From an uncultured Prevotellaceae bacterium (GTDB lineage: Bacteria > Bacteroidota > Bacteroidia > Bacteroidales > Bacteroidaceae): a DNA stretch of 64,000 bases. Shown here one piece after another: positions 8,723-15,181 of this stretch. Every line of letters starts with the position of its first letter. Within the stretch, counting starts at the first letter, position 1. A program made the translations under genes and the position numbers. The notes under the pieces are model-generated. The model was given only the letters and a program-made list of their open reading frames with translations, was not told where the DNA came from and ran no database searches. The stretch lies in NCBI GenBank assembly GCA_902790625.1, contig CADASP010000021.1, positions 24,254 to 88,253 on the forward strand, written 5' to 3'.

Positions 8723-10540
8723 ATGGAGCTCGACCTCGACAACAAGGAGTGGCAGGATGCCCTGCAAATCGTAGACTTCACGCGCCGCTCGCTCTTCCTC
8801 ACGGGCAAGGCGGGCACGGGCAAGTCGACGTTCTTGCGCTATGTGGTGCAGCACACGAAGAAGAAGTGCGTGGTGCTGGCTCCCACGGGCATTGCCGCCA
8901 TCAACGCCGGGGGACAGACGCTCCACTCGTTCTTCAAGCTGCCCTTCCACCCTTTGCTCCCTAACGACACGCGCTTCGACCGTCGCCACATCAAGGAGTC
9001 GCTGAAGTACACCAGTGCCCATCGCCGCTTGTTGCGCGAGCTGGAGCTGATCATCATCGACGAGATTTCGATGGTGCGGGCCGACATCATCGACTTCATC
9101 GACAAGGTGCTGCGCCTCTATACCCGCAACTACGAGCCCTTCGGCGGCAAGCAGTTGCTGCTCGTTGGCGACATCTACCAGCTGGAGCCGGTGCTGAGGG
9201 AGGACGACCGCCAGCTGCTGCGCCCCTTCTATCAGAGTGCTTATTTCTTCAATGCCAAGGTGTGGCAGCAGATGCAGCTCGTGAGCATCGAGCTGCGCAA
9301 GGTGTATCGTCAGAAGGACGACCACTTCATCGCCATGCTCGACCGCATACGTCAGAACCAGGCCACACAATCCGACATCGATGCCCTGAATAGGCAGGTG
9401 CAGCCCCTCCCCCACCAGCCCCTCCCCCAACCCCTTCCTGCAGGGAGGGGAGCGGTCAGCTTTGCTGATGGAAAGACTATATACTCCCCTCCCTCTCAGG
9501 GAGGGGCAGGGGGTGGGTCTGCAGGGTCTGCTTCTCTTTGCATCACCCTCGCCACCCGCCGCGACACCGTAGACTACATCAACGAGCAGCGGCTGGCCGA
9601 ACTCGACGGTGCGCCCACCGTCTTTCGCGGATGGGTGGAGGGCGACTTCCCCGAATCATCCTTCCCCACGCCCATCGAGCTGCAGGTGAAGCTGGGCGCT
9701 CAGGTCATCTTCATTCGCAACGACAAGGAAAAGCGATGGGTGAACGGCACGCTGGGCATCATCACCGAGGTGGACGAGGAGGAGGGCGTCATCACCGTGC
9801 AGACCGACGAAGGCCACGACTATGCGGTGGAGCGCGAGGTGTGGGAGAACATGCGCTACGCCTTCAACGAGAAAGAAGAGAAGATTGAGGAGCAGCTCTT
9901 GGGCACCTACACCCAGTTCCCCCTGCGCTTGGCGTGGGCCATCACCGTGCACAAGAGCCAGGGCCTGACGTTCAACCAGGTGAACATCGACTTCACGGGC
10001 GGTGCCTTTGCCGGTGGGCAGACCTACGTGGCGCTGTCGCGCTGCACCTCGCTGCAAGGCATCACCCTCGTGGCCCCCATCCGTAGGCAAGACATCTTCG
10101 TAAGGGGCGAGGTGGTGCAGTTTGCCACCCGCTACAACGACCCCGTGGCCATCAACCAGGCCATGCAGGAGGGGAAGGCCGACCGGCATTATCGCGATGC
10201 CATCCACGCTTTCGACCGTGGCGACTTCCAGCAGTTTCTCGACCATTTCTTTCTGGCCATCCACGCGCGCTACGACCTCGAGAAACCCGTGGCCCGCCGC
10301 TATATCCAGCGCAAGCTGCAAGTCATCAACCGTCAGCGCGACGAGATAGCAGCCCTCAAGGAGGCCGCGCGGCAAACCAACGAAAAGTTGCGCCGCTTGG
10401 CTGCCGAATACACGCTGATGGGCAAGGAGTGCGAGCGCGAACACATGCGCGACGCAGCCATGAGAAACTACGAAAAAGCCCTCGAAGTGTACCCCGAAGC
10501 CAATGATGCACGCCGAAGGCTGAAAAAGTTGAAAAAGTAA
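8723..10540 (+). CDS. PIF1/RecD2-type AAA helicase with a repeat-derived insertion
   Basis: This is a superfamily 1B DNA helicase common in Bacteroidetes. Walker A is GKAGTGKST (residues 28-36), Walker B is IIIDEISMVRADIIDFID, and GDIYQLEPV, VHKSQGLTF and YVALSRCTSL are the later helicase motifs. The C-terminal region is charged, with a coiled-coil and TPR-like end. Family homologs start near MELDLDN, so 8723 was chosen, four bases past the upstream stop; ATG 8687 is possible. About 40 codons at 9404-9525 (Pro/Gly/Ser-rich) interrupt the conserved region between the two RecA-like domains and come from a dispersed REPIN-like element. The frame stays open. Confidence 0.88.
   Translation: MELDLDNKEWQDALQIVDFTRRSLFLTGKAGTGKSTFLRYVVQHTKKKCVVLAPTGIAAINAGGQTLHSFFKLPFHPLLPNDTRFDRRHIKESLKYTSAHRRLLRELELIIIDEISMVRADIIDFIDKVLRLYTRNYEPFGGKQLLLVGDIYQLEPVLREDDRQLLRPFYQSAYFFNAKVWQQMQLVSIELRKVYRQKDDHFIAMLDRIRQNQATQSDIDALNRQVQPLPHQPLPQPLPAGRGAVSFADGKTIYSPPSQGGAGGGSAGSASLCITLATRRDTVDYINEQRLAELDGAPTVFRGWVEGDFPESSFPTPIELQVKLGAQVIFIRNDKEKRWVNGTLGIITEVDEEEGVITVQTDEGHDYAVEREVWENMRYAFNEKEEKIEEQLLGTYTQFPLRLAWAITVHKSQGLTFNQVNIDFTGGAFAGGQTYVALSRCTSLQGITLVAPIRRQDIFVRGEVVQFATRYNDPVAINQAMQEGKADRHYRDAIHAFDRGDFQQFLDHFFLAIHARYDLEKPVARRYIQRKLQVINRQRDEIAALKEAARQTNEKLRRLAAEYTLMGKECEREHMRDAAMRNYEKALEVYPEANDARRRLKKLKK
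9407..9522 (+). repeat. REPIN-like element inside the helicase gene
   Basis: Two GC-rich arms in inverted orientation flank a spacer of about 35 bases. The right arm core is CTCCCTCTCAGGGAG, and the reverse complement of the left arm reads CTCCCTGCAGGAAGG. The same arms occur at 10816-10880, 11614-11884 and 27411-27539. Here the element is translated in frame. Confidence 0.8.
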
Positions 10541-10573
10541 ACGTTTGCACCTTTTTTTGCCATACATCAAAAA

Positions 10574-10599
10574 GTTGTGCTCCCGCACAACGATTTTTT
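10574..10599 (+). terminator. Intrinsic terminator after the helicase gene
   Basis: GTTGTGC and GCACAAC form a perfect 7-bp stem with a 4-base loop, followed after two bases by six T residues. Confidence 0.8.
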
Positions 10600-10620
10600 A
10601 CAAAAAAAGTTTAAGAAATG

Positions 10621-10652
10621 TTTGGTGCATTAAGAAAAGTTTACTATCTTTG
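10621..10652 (+). promoter_or_regulatory. Bacteroidales promoter with no gene downstream
   Basis: TTTG at 10621-10624, a 20-base spacer and TATCTTTG at 10645-10652 fit the -33/-7 consensus well. No start codon with a convincing frame follows. Confidence 0.7.
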
Positions 10653-10655
10653 CAC

Positions 10656-10748
10656 CGTTATCCTGAAAACAATCTTTTTACCTTAAAAGAACTAATACCT
10701 ATTGAAGATAGAAGCGATCGACTGTGAAGCCCGTCGCTTTTTTTTTAT
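10656..10748 (+). ncRNA. Candidate short RNA of about 90 nt
   Basis: A good promoter lies just upstream. The transcript would end at a stem AAGCGA/TCGCTT followed by nine T residues (about 10711-10748). It contains no plausible open frame, and no RNA family was recognised. It may be a small RNA or the leader of a lost gene. Confidence 0.35.
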
Positions 10749-10815
10749 GTCCCTACTTTTTCAAGCAGAAACACAGACCGTGTTGTGACGCTCAGGCACG
10801 TGTGGTGAACTCCTA

Positions 10816-10880
10816 TATACTCCCCGCCCTCCCAGGGAGGGGTAGGGGGGAGGGTCTTCCCCTTGCAGGGGCGGGGGGGG
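10816..10880 (+). repeat. REPIN-like element, partial copy
   Basis: The right arm (ACTCCCCGCCCTCCCAGGG and onward) is followed by GGGTCTTCCCC and the left-arm core CCCCTTGCAGGGG. Arm order matches the junction between the tandem copies at 11614-11884. Confidence 0.75.
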
Positions 10881-10925
10881 CGGCGGACAAACCCGCTCAG
10901 TTGGATTTGCCGCCCGAACTGCACC

Positions 10926-10994
10926 GTAGGGACGGCCCCCCAAGTCCGTCCGCGTGGGAAATTGCTTGCGGACGGAGACAAGGCCTGTCCCTAC
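10926..10994. repeat. Long imperfect stem-loop with GTAGGGAC ends
   Basis: GTAGGGAC at 10926-10933 is complementary to GTCCCTAC at 10987-10994. An inner stem CCGTCCGC/GCGGACGG lies at 10946-10953 and 10968-10975. This is a second class of GC-rich palindromic intergenic element, distinct from the REPIN-like family. Confidence 0.65.
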
Positions 10995-11010
10995 CGAATG
11001 TGCGCACGAA

Positions 11011-11073
11011 TCCTATTTAAAACCTGTAATACCCGGTTCGCTTAGGTGGGGACTCCCATGGCGAACTGAGTTG
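11011..11073 (+). repeat. 63-bp element with GTTCGC/GCGAAC hairpin, copy 1
   Basis: It begins TCCTAT, contains GGTTCGCTTAGGTGGGG, and ends GGCGAACTGAGTTG. The reverse complement of 27091-27153 has the same length and layout, with conserved ends and stem and a variable loop. Confidence 0.65.
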
Positions 11074-11324
11074 TTACAAAATTGAACACCCGATGGCTAA
11101 TGATCGGAAAGATTGTAAAGATTTTTCAAAACAAAATTTGTTCACGATTTCGAGGCATTCTGGAGCGAAAAACGCCCGTTTGGGAGCATTGTTCGGCTCT
11201 CGCCAGATGAAAAACCGATGGGGAAAAGCCAAATTTTTGCACACACACCATGGTTTTGTGCACGTTTTTTGCCCCTATTTGGTGCCTTTTTGCGGTTTTG
11301 TAAGCACGCCAAAAAATAAAACGG

Positions 11325-11358
11325 CAACGCCAAATTTTTTTTCGGCGTTGACTTTTTG
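11325..11358. repeat. CAACGCC/GGCGTTG inverted repeat with GGCGTTGACTTTTT core
   Basis: CAACGCC and GGCGTTG flank a T-rich loop, and the right arm continues as GGCGTTGACTTTTT, identical to 1954-1967 and 47803-47816. Confidence 0.65.
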
Positions 11359-11613
11359 AAGCCAGAGATGCCCATTTTTCGCTAAATCAAGCCCAATCGG
11401 TTGAATGACAATTATTTAGCAAACTCTCTCAAAATTCAAAAATTTTCGACCAAAAGTTTTCTCGCGCAGAATTTTTGAATTATGGAGGGGTTAAATGGCC
11501 ATTTTTGTCAATATCTTTCAGAAAACTCGTCCTGGCAAGTCACTTCCGCTTTTGAACACAGGTGTGCCCTGTTTTGACGTTCTCTTGAATCAAAAAAGTT
11601 GCTAATAGTTACA

Positions 11614-11884
11614 GACCCCTCCCCTTGCAGGGGCGGGGGGAGCAGCGGAGATGTCGCGCATCATCATCAGCTTGCAGGTCTATATACTCCCCCTCCCTAC
11701 AGGGAGGGGCAGGGGGAGGGTCTTCAGGAGGAGGGTCTTCCCCTTGCAGGGGCGGGGGGGAGCAGCGGAGATGTCGCGCATCATCATCAGCTTGCAGGTC
11801 TATATACTCCCCTCCCTACAGGGAGGGGCAGGGGGAGGGTCTTCAGGGGGAGGGTCTTCCCCTTGCAGGGGCAGGGGGCGGCAG
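11614..11884 (+). repeat. Tandem REPIN-like array, 120-bp period
   Basis: Two near-identical units repeat with an exact 120-base offset (AGCAGCGGAGATGTCG at 11641 and 11761), and a third left arm follows. Each unit is a hairpin CCCCTTGCAGGGG, a spacer of about 45 bases (including CGCGCATCATCATCAGCTTG) and a hairpin CTCCCTACAGGGAG. The spacer is also conserved at 27411-27539 on the other strand. Confidence 0.85.
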
Positions 11885-11889
11885 ACATA

Positions 11890-12273
11890 TTAGTAGATGC
11901 TCTCACGCTTTATGGCCCGCACGTGGAGGATGAGTCCTACAATGACGAGGGCAAGTGCGAGGAGCAGTAGTGGGGTGATAAAAGTAGCTTGAAGCAGGTG
12001 GAGACAAACGAGCAGCATCACGCCGACGACCATGACGACGATGCCAACAAAAGGCTTCGGGCTTTTTCTTTCGTCCTTTTCTGCTCCTTCTTCTTTCTTT
12101 GAAGGGTGTGTCATTTTCCACCCTGCGACGATTCCAGCGATTGCAATGAGAAGATATCTGACGTAGTCGAGAATCTCGTTTTGGAGTGGCGGAGAGAACA
12201 TGAAAGTCACAGCAATAATAACCAAAACGATGGCTATCGAGGCTGCAATGATGCTGAATCTTGGTCGTTTCAT
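11890..12273 (-). CDS. Small membrane protein, unknown function
   Basis: The 127-residue protein was not recognised. It has about four hydrophobic segments: residues 8-27, 38-53, 75-92 and 95-115. A charged Lys/Glu-rich loop (KKEEGAEKDERKSPK) separates the two pairs. A Bacteroidales promoter lies just upstream on the same strand and overlaps the divergent rpsF promoter region. The stop falls at the edge of the REPIN-like array. The promoter and the regular membrane topology favour a real gene. Confidence 0.6.
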   Translation of the reverse strand: MKRPRFSIIAASIAIVLVIIAVTFMFSPPLQNEILDYVRYLLIAIAGIVAGWKMTHPSKKEEGAEKDERKSPKPFVGIVVMVVGVMLLVCLHLLQATFITPLLLLALALVIVGLILHVRAIKRESIY

Positions 12274-12296
12274 AAAAAATGCACTGTATCGGAGTG

Positions 12297-12330
12297 CAAA
12301 AGTACGAAAAAGTTTTTGCTATTTCGCAAA
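12297..12330 (-). promoter_or_regulatory. Promoter of the small membrane protein gene
   Basis: On the minus strand, TACTTTTG (12304-12297) is a -7 box. TTTG lies at 12330-12327 with a 22-base spacer. Confidence 0.55.
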
Positions 12331-12345
12331 AAATGAGTACCTTTG
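12315..12345 (+). promoter_or_regulatory. Promoter of the rpsF-rpsR-rplI operon
   Basis: TTTG (12315-12318), a 19-base spacer and TACCTTTG (12338-12345) match the consensus very well. It overlaps the divergent promoter of the membrane-protein gene. Confidence 0.8.
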
Positions 12346-12391
12346 CACCCGCATTTTGCAAAAATAACATTTATAAACAATTAAACAACGT

Positions 12392-12739
12392 ATGAATCAG
12401 TACGAAACCGTTTTCATTTTGACTCCCGTTTTGTCTGACGATCAGACAAAGGAAACGGTCGAAAAGTTCAAGAAAGTGCTTGCCGACAGCAACGCTGAGA
12501 TTGTGAACGAAGAGGCCTGGGGACTGAAGAAACTGGCTTACCAGATTGAGAAGAAGAACTCTGGCTTCTATTTCCTGCTTGAGTTCAAGGCTGAGCCAGA
12601 AGTGATTAAGACACTGGAGACCGCCTATCGCCGCGACGAGAAGGTGATTCGCTTCCAGACCGTGAAGCTCGACAAGTTTGCTGCCGAGTATGCCGAGAAG
12701 CGCCGCAAGAAGTATCAAACTAAAGTAGAGGAGGCTTAA
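12392..12739 (+). CDS. rpsF: 30S ribosomal protein S6
   Basis: S6 binds the 30S platform next to S18. The protein has 115 residues and starts [18 protein letters not shown], with the conserved block [27 protein letters not shown] (read in parts). Its length fits Bacteroidetes S6. The promoter described above lies about 50 bases upstream. rpsR follows after 3 bases. As usual in this phylum, no ssb gene separates rpsF from rpsR. Confidence 0.97.
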   Translation: MNQYETVFILTPVLSDDQTKETVEKFKKVLADSNAEIVNEEAWGLKKLAYQIEKKNSGFYFLLEFKAEPEVIKTLETAYRRDEKVIRFQTVKLDKFAAEYAEKRRKKYQTKVEEA

Positions 12740-12742
12740 ACC

Positions 12743-13009
12743 ATGGCAGAACAATCAGAAATCCGTTACCTCACCGCTCCTTCCATCGACACCAAGAAGA
12801 AGAAGTATTGCCGTTTCAAGAAGCTCGGCATCAAGTATGTTGACTATAAGGACCCCGAGTTCTTGAAGAAGTTCCTCAACGAGCAGGGAAAGATTCTGCC
12901 CCGCCGCATCACTGGCACTTCGCTGAAGTTCCAGCGCCGCGTGGCCCAGGCCGTGAAGCGTGCACGCCAGATTGCACTGCTGCCTTACGTAACCGACATG
13001 ATGAAGTAA
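12743..13009 (+). CDS. rpsR: 30S ribosomal protein S18
   Basis: S18 forms a heterodimer with S6 in the 30S platform. The 88-residue protein carries the family block [18 protein letters not shown] followed by [18 protein letters not shown] and the basic tail [13 protein letters not shown]. It starts three bases after rpsF and precedes rplI by 22 bases, in the standard three-gene ribosomal operon. Confidence 0.97.
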   Translation: MAEQSEIRYLTAPSIDTKKKKYCRFKKLGIKYVDYKDPEFLKKFLNEQGKILPRRITGTSLKFQRRVAQAVKRARQIALLPYVTDMMK

Positions 13010-13031
13010 AACTTTAGGAGGACGCAAGACT

Positions 13032-13586
13032 ATGGAATTGATTTTGAAAGAAGACATTATCGGTCTGGGATTCAAGAACGATATCGTGAACGTGAAGTCG
13101 GGCTACGGCCGCAACTACCTGATTCCTCAGGGCAAGGCCGTCATCGCCTCCGAGAGTGCCAAGAAGATTTTGGCCGAGAACCTGCGCCAGCAGGCTCACA
13201 AGCTGGCCGCTCAGAAGGCTGCTGCCGAGGAGCGCGGAAATGCACTGGGTGGTATCTCCCTCACCATTCCCGCCAAGGTGGGACTCACGGGCCAGCTCTA
13301 TGGCTCGGTGAACGTGAACATTGTGGCCGAGGAGCTGAAGAAGCTGGGCCACGACATCGACCGCAAGATCATCACTATGAAGGACATCAAGAAGGTGGGC
13401 GACTATGTGGCCCTGGTGCACTTCCACAAGGAGGTGACCGTCGAGATTCCTGTGAAGGTGGTGGCCGAGAATCAGCCCGAAGAGGAAGCTGCTCCCGCCG
13501 TGGAGGAGGCTCCCGCTGCTGTGGAGGAAGCTCCCGTCGAGGAGGCTCCCGTGGAGGAGGCCGAAGAGGCTCCCGCAGCCGAATAA
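13032..13586 (+). CDS. rplI: 50S ribosomal protein L9 with acidic Ala/Glu/Pro tail
   Basis: L9 is a two-domain 23S rRNA-binding protein involved in reading-frame maintenance. The N-terminal domain (MELILKEDIIGLGFKND, GYGRNYLIPQGKA) and the long linker helix are standard. The protein is 184 residues, while L9 is usually about 150. The extra roughly 35 residues at the C-terminus are a low-complexity run of EEAP/AVEEAP units encoded by imperfect repeats. Such a tail is probably unstructured. A strong terminator follows, closing the operon. Confidence 0.95.
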   Translation: MELILKEDIIGLGFKNDIVNVKSGYGRNYLIPQGKAVIASESAKKILAENLRQQAHKLAAQKAAAEERGNALGGISLTIPAKVGLTGQLYGSVNVNIVAEELKKLGHDIDRKIITMKDIKKVGDYVALVHFHKEVTVEIPVKVVAENQPEEEAAPAVEEAPAAVEEAPVEEAPVEEAEEAPAAE

Positions 13587-13610
13587 GGCATTTTGCTTGT
13601 TGATAATATC

Positions 13611-13648
13611 AATCCCAGCTGCTCGTGTCGAGTGGCTGGGATTTTTTC
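13611..13648 (+). terminator. Intrinsic terminator after rplI
   Basis: AATCCCAGC (13611-13619) pairs with GCTGGGATT (13635-13643), and a run of T follows. Confidence 0.88.
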
Positions 13649-13738
13649 TTTGTTCCACCAAAATCGGGCCAATCTCCCGCAAAATGCCACGGATTGTCGC
13701 TTTTTTTCGCCCTGTATGCAAAAAAACGGACAAAAAGC

Positions 13739-13769
13739 TTGGCGGTTTGAACAGATTGTTGTAATTTTG
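13739..13769 (+). promoter_or_regulatory. trp operon promoter
   Basis: TTG (13739-13741), a 20-base spacer and TAATTTTG (13762-13769) fit the phylum consensus. The 18 bases TGTTGTAATTTTGCAGCC around the -7 box are identical to those of the leu operon promoter near 49394. Confidence 0.75.
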
Positions 13770-13805
13770 CAGCCAGAATTACAAATCGAAACATTTTCAA
13801 TCGAT

Positions 13806-13862
13806 ATGGTGGGAATTGCAAACTATTGGTGGTGGCGCAGCTCAAGATTCGAACAATCGTGA
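13806..13862 (+). CDS. trpL: trp operon leader peptide with three tandem Trp codons
   Basis: The 18-codon open frame reads MVGIANYWWWRSSRFEQS. It lies about 30 bases after the predicted transcription start and ends 110 bases before trpB. The three consecutive TGG codons are at 13827-13835. A terminator hairpin follows at 13904-13940. A run of the operon's end-product codons ahead of a terminator is the hallmark of ribosome-mediated attenuation. The segment AAACTATTGGT (13820-13830), which includes Trp codons, can pair with ACCAATAAGTTT (13876-13887), giving the expected 1:2 alternative structure. Confidence 0.85.
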   Translation: MVGIANYWWWRSSRFEQS

Positions 13863-13903
13863 GAAGATAGCCCGTACCAATAAGTTTGTACCAGAGAGAT
13901 ACT

Positions 13904-13940
13904 GAGAGGCCTGTCGTTCTTGCGGCGGGCCTCTCTTTTT
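13904..13940 (+). terminator. trp attenuator terminator
   Basis: GAGAGGCC (13904-13911) pairs with GGCCTCTC (13928-13935) and is followed by TTTTT. It lies between the Trp-rich leader peptide and trpB, so it can end transcription when tryptophan is plentiful. Confidence 0.85.
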
Positions 13941-13972
13941 GATGAAGTGGAATGTTATAACACAAAAACGAT

Positions 13973-15181
13973 ATGAAAGCAAATTATCAAGTAGACAAAA
14001 ACGGTTTCTATGGAGAGTTCGGGGGCGCCTACGTGCCCGAGATTCTCTACAAGTGCGTCCACGACCTGCAGGAGGCTTATCTGCCCATTGTGGAGAGCGC
14101 GGCATTCAAGCAGGAGTATCACGCCCTGCTGAAAGACTATGTAGGACGGCCATCGCCGCTCTATTATGCCAAGCGGATGAGCGAGCACTACGGTTGCCAG
14201 CTCTATCTGAAGCGCGAAGACCTGAACCACACGGGAGCGCACAAGATCAACAACACCATCGGCCAGATTCTGCTGGCCAAGCAGATGGGCAAGACGCGCG
14301 TCATCGCCGAGACAGGAGCCGGACAGCATGGCGTGGCCACGGCCACGGTGTGCGCGCTGATGAACATGAAGTGCGAGGTGTTTATGGGGGCCACCGACGT
14401 GGAGCGCCAGCACACCAACGTGGAGCGCATGAAGATGCTGGGAGCCGAGGTGCACCCCGTGCGCACCGGCAACATGACGCTGAGCGACGCCTGCAGCGAG
14501 GCCATCCGCGACTGGTGCTGCCATCCCGCCGACACCTTCTACATCGTGGGGTCTACCATGGGGCCGCATCCCTATCCCGACCTGGTGGCGAGGATGCAGA
14601 GCGTCATCAGCGAGGAGATTAAATGGCAGCTCGAGGAGAAGATTGGGCGCGGCTATCCCGACTACCTCATCGCCTGCATCGGGGGCGGAAGCAACGCCGC
14701 AGGCACCATCTACCACTACATGGACGACGAGCGTGTGAAGATAGTGCTGGCCGAGGCGGGCGGACACGGATGGGACACCGACTACACGGCTGCCACCATC
14801 CATCGAGGCACCGTGGGCATCCTGCATGGGGCGAAGATGCTGGTGATGCAGGACGAGGACGGGCAGATAGAGGAGGCCTTCACCATCTCGGCCGGTCTCG
14901 ACTATCCCGGCGTGGGACCCATGCACTGCAACATGGCGAAGAAGGGCAGGACGCAGGTGCTGAGCATCAACGACGACGAGGCCATCTACGGCGGCTACGA
15001 GCTGACGCGGATGGAGGGCATCATCCCCGCCATCGAGAGCGCCCATGCCATCGCAGCACTGAAGAAGCTCAGCTTCAAGCCCGACGACGTGGTGGTGCTC
15101 ACCGTCAGTGGACGTGGCGACAAGGATGTGGAGACTTATTTGAAGAACAAACAAATGGCAAAAGAATATGGCAACTTTTAA
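13973..15181 (+). CDS. trpB: Tryptophan synthase beta subunit
   Basis: TrpB is the PLP enzyme that condenses indole with serine to give tryptophan; it acts with TrpA. The 402-residue protein has the N-terminal block FYGEFGGAYVPEIL, the PLP-binding Lys91 in HTGAHKINN, ETGAGQHGVATA, and the phosphate-binding loop GGGSNAAG. It is the first structural gene of the operon, an order (B-E-G-D-C-F-A) seen in Bacteroidales. It overlaps trpE by 14 bases. Confidence 0.97.
   Translation: MKANYQVDKNGFYGEFGGAYVPEILYKCVHDLQEAYLPIVESAAFKQEYHALLKDYVGRPSPLYYAKRMSEHYGCQLYLKREDLNHTGAHKINNTIGQILLAKQMGKTRVIAETGAGQHGVATATVCALMNMKCEVFMGATDVERQHTNVERMKMLGAEVHPVRTGNMTLSDACSEAIRDWCCHPADTFYIVGSTMGPHPYPDLVARMQSVISEEIKWQLEEKIGRGYPDYLIACIGGGSNAAGTIYHYMDDERVKIVLAEAGGHGWDTDYTAATIHRGTVGILHGAKMLVMQDEDGQIEEAFTISAGLDYPGVGPMHCNMAKKGRTQVLSINDDEAIYGGYELTRMEGIIPAIESAHAIAALKKLSFKPDDVVVLTVSGRGDKDVETYLKNKQMAKEYGNF

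Larger units (their letters stand above)
10541..11889. other. Gene-free, repeat-rich interval of 1.35 kb
   Basis: No convincing gene was found. The stretch holds the helicase terminator, a promoter followed by a possible short RNA, REPIN-like copies, a long stem with GTAGGGAC ends, a 63-bp GTTCGC hairpin element and an A/T-rich part (about 11080-11600) with the GGCGTTGACTTTTT core. Open frames here translate the GC-rich repeats (runs such as LPLAGAGG) and have no family features. Confidence 0.7.

Noticed and set aside
10724..11020. A 98-codon frame after the short-RNA candidate
   Set aside because: It runs through the terminator, a REPIN-like arm and another hairpin; the amino-acid string reflects repeats.
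11614..11884. CRISPR array
   Set aside because: Units are 120 bases with identical spacers and internal hairpins; there are no variable spacers or cas genes.
11599..11970. Open frames across the REPIN-like array
   Set aside because: They translate the 120-base repeats and differ between copies; no independent coding evidence.
13840..13862. tRNA T-arm-like string (GATTCGAACAATC) in the trp leader
   Set aside because: No acceptor, D or anticodon stems can be built around it; it is within the leader peptide frame.
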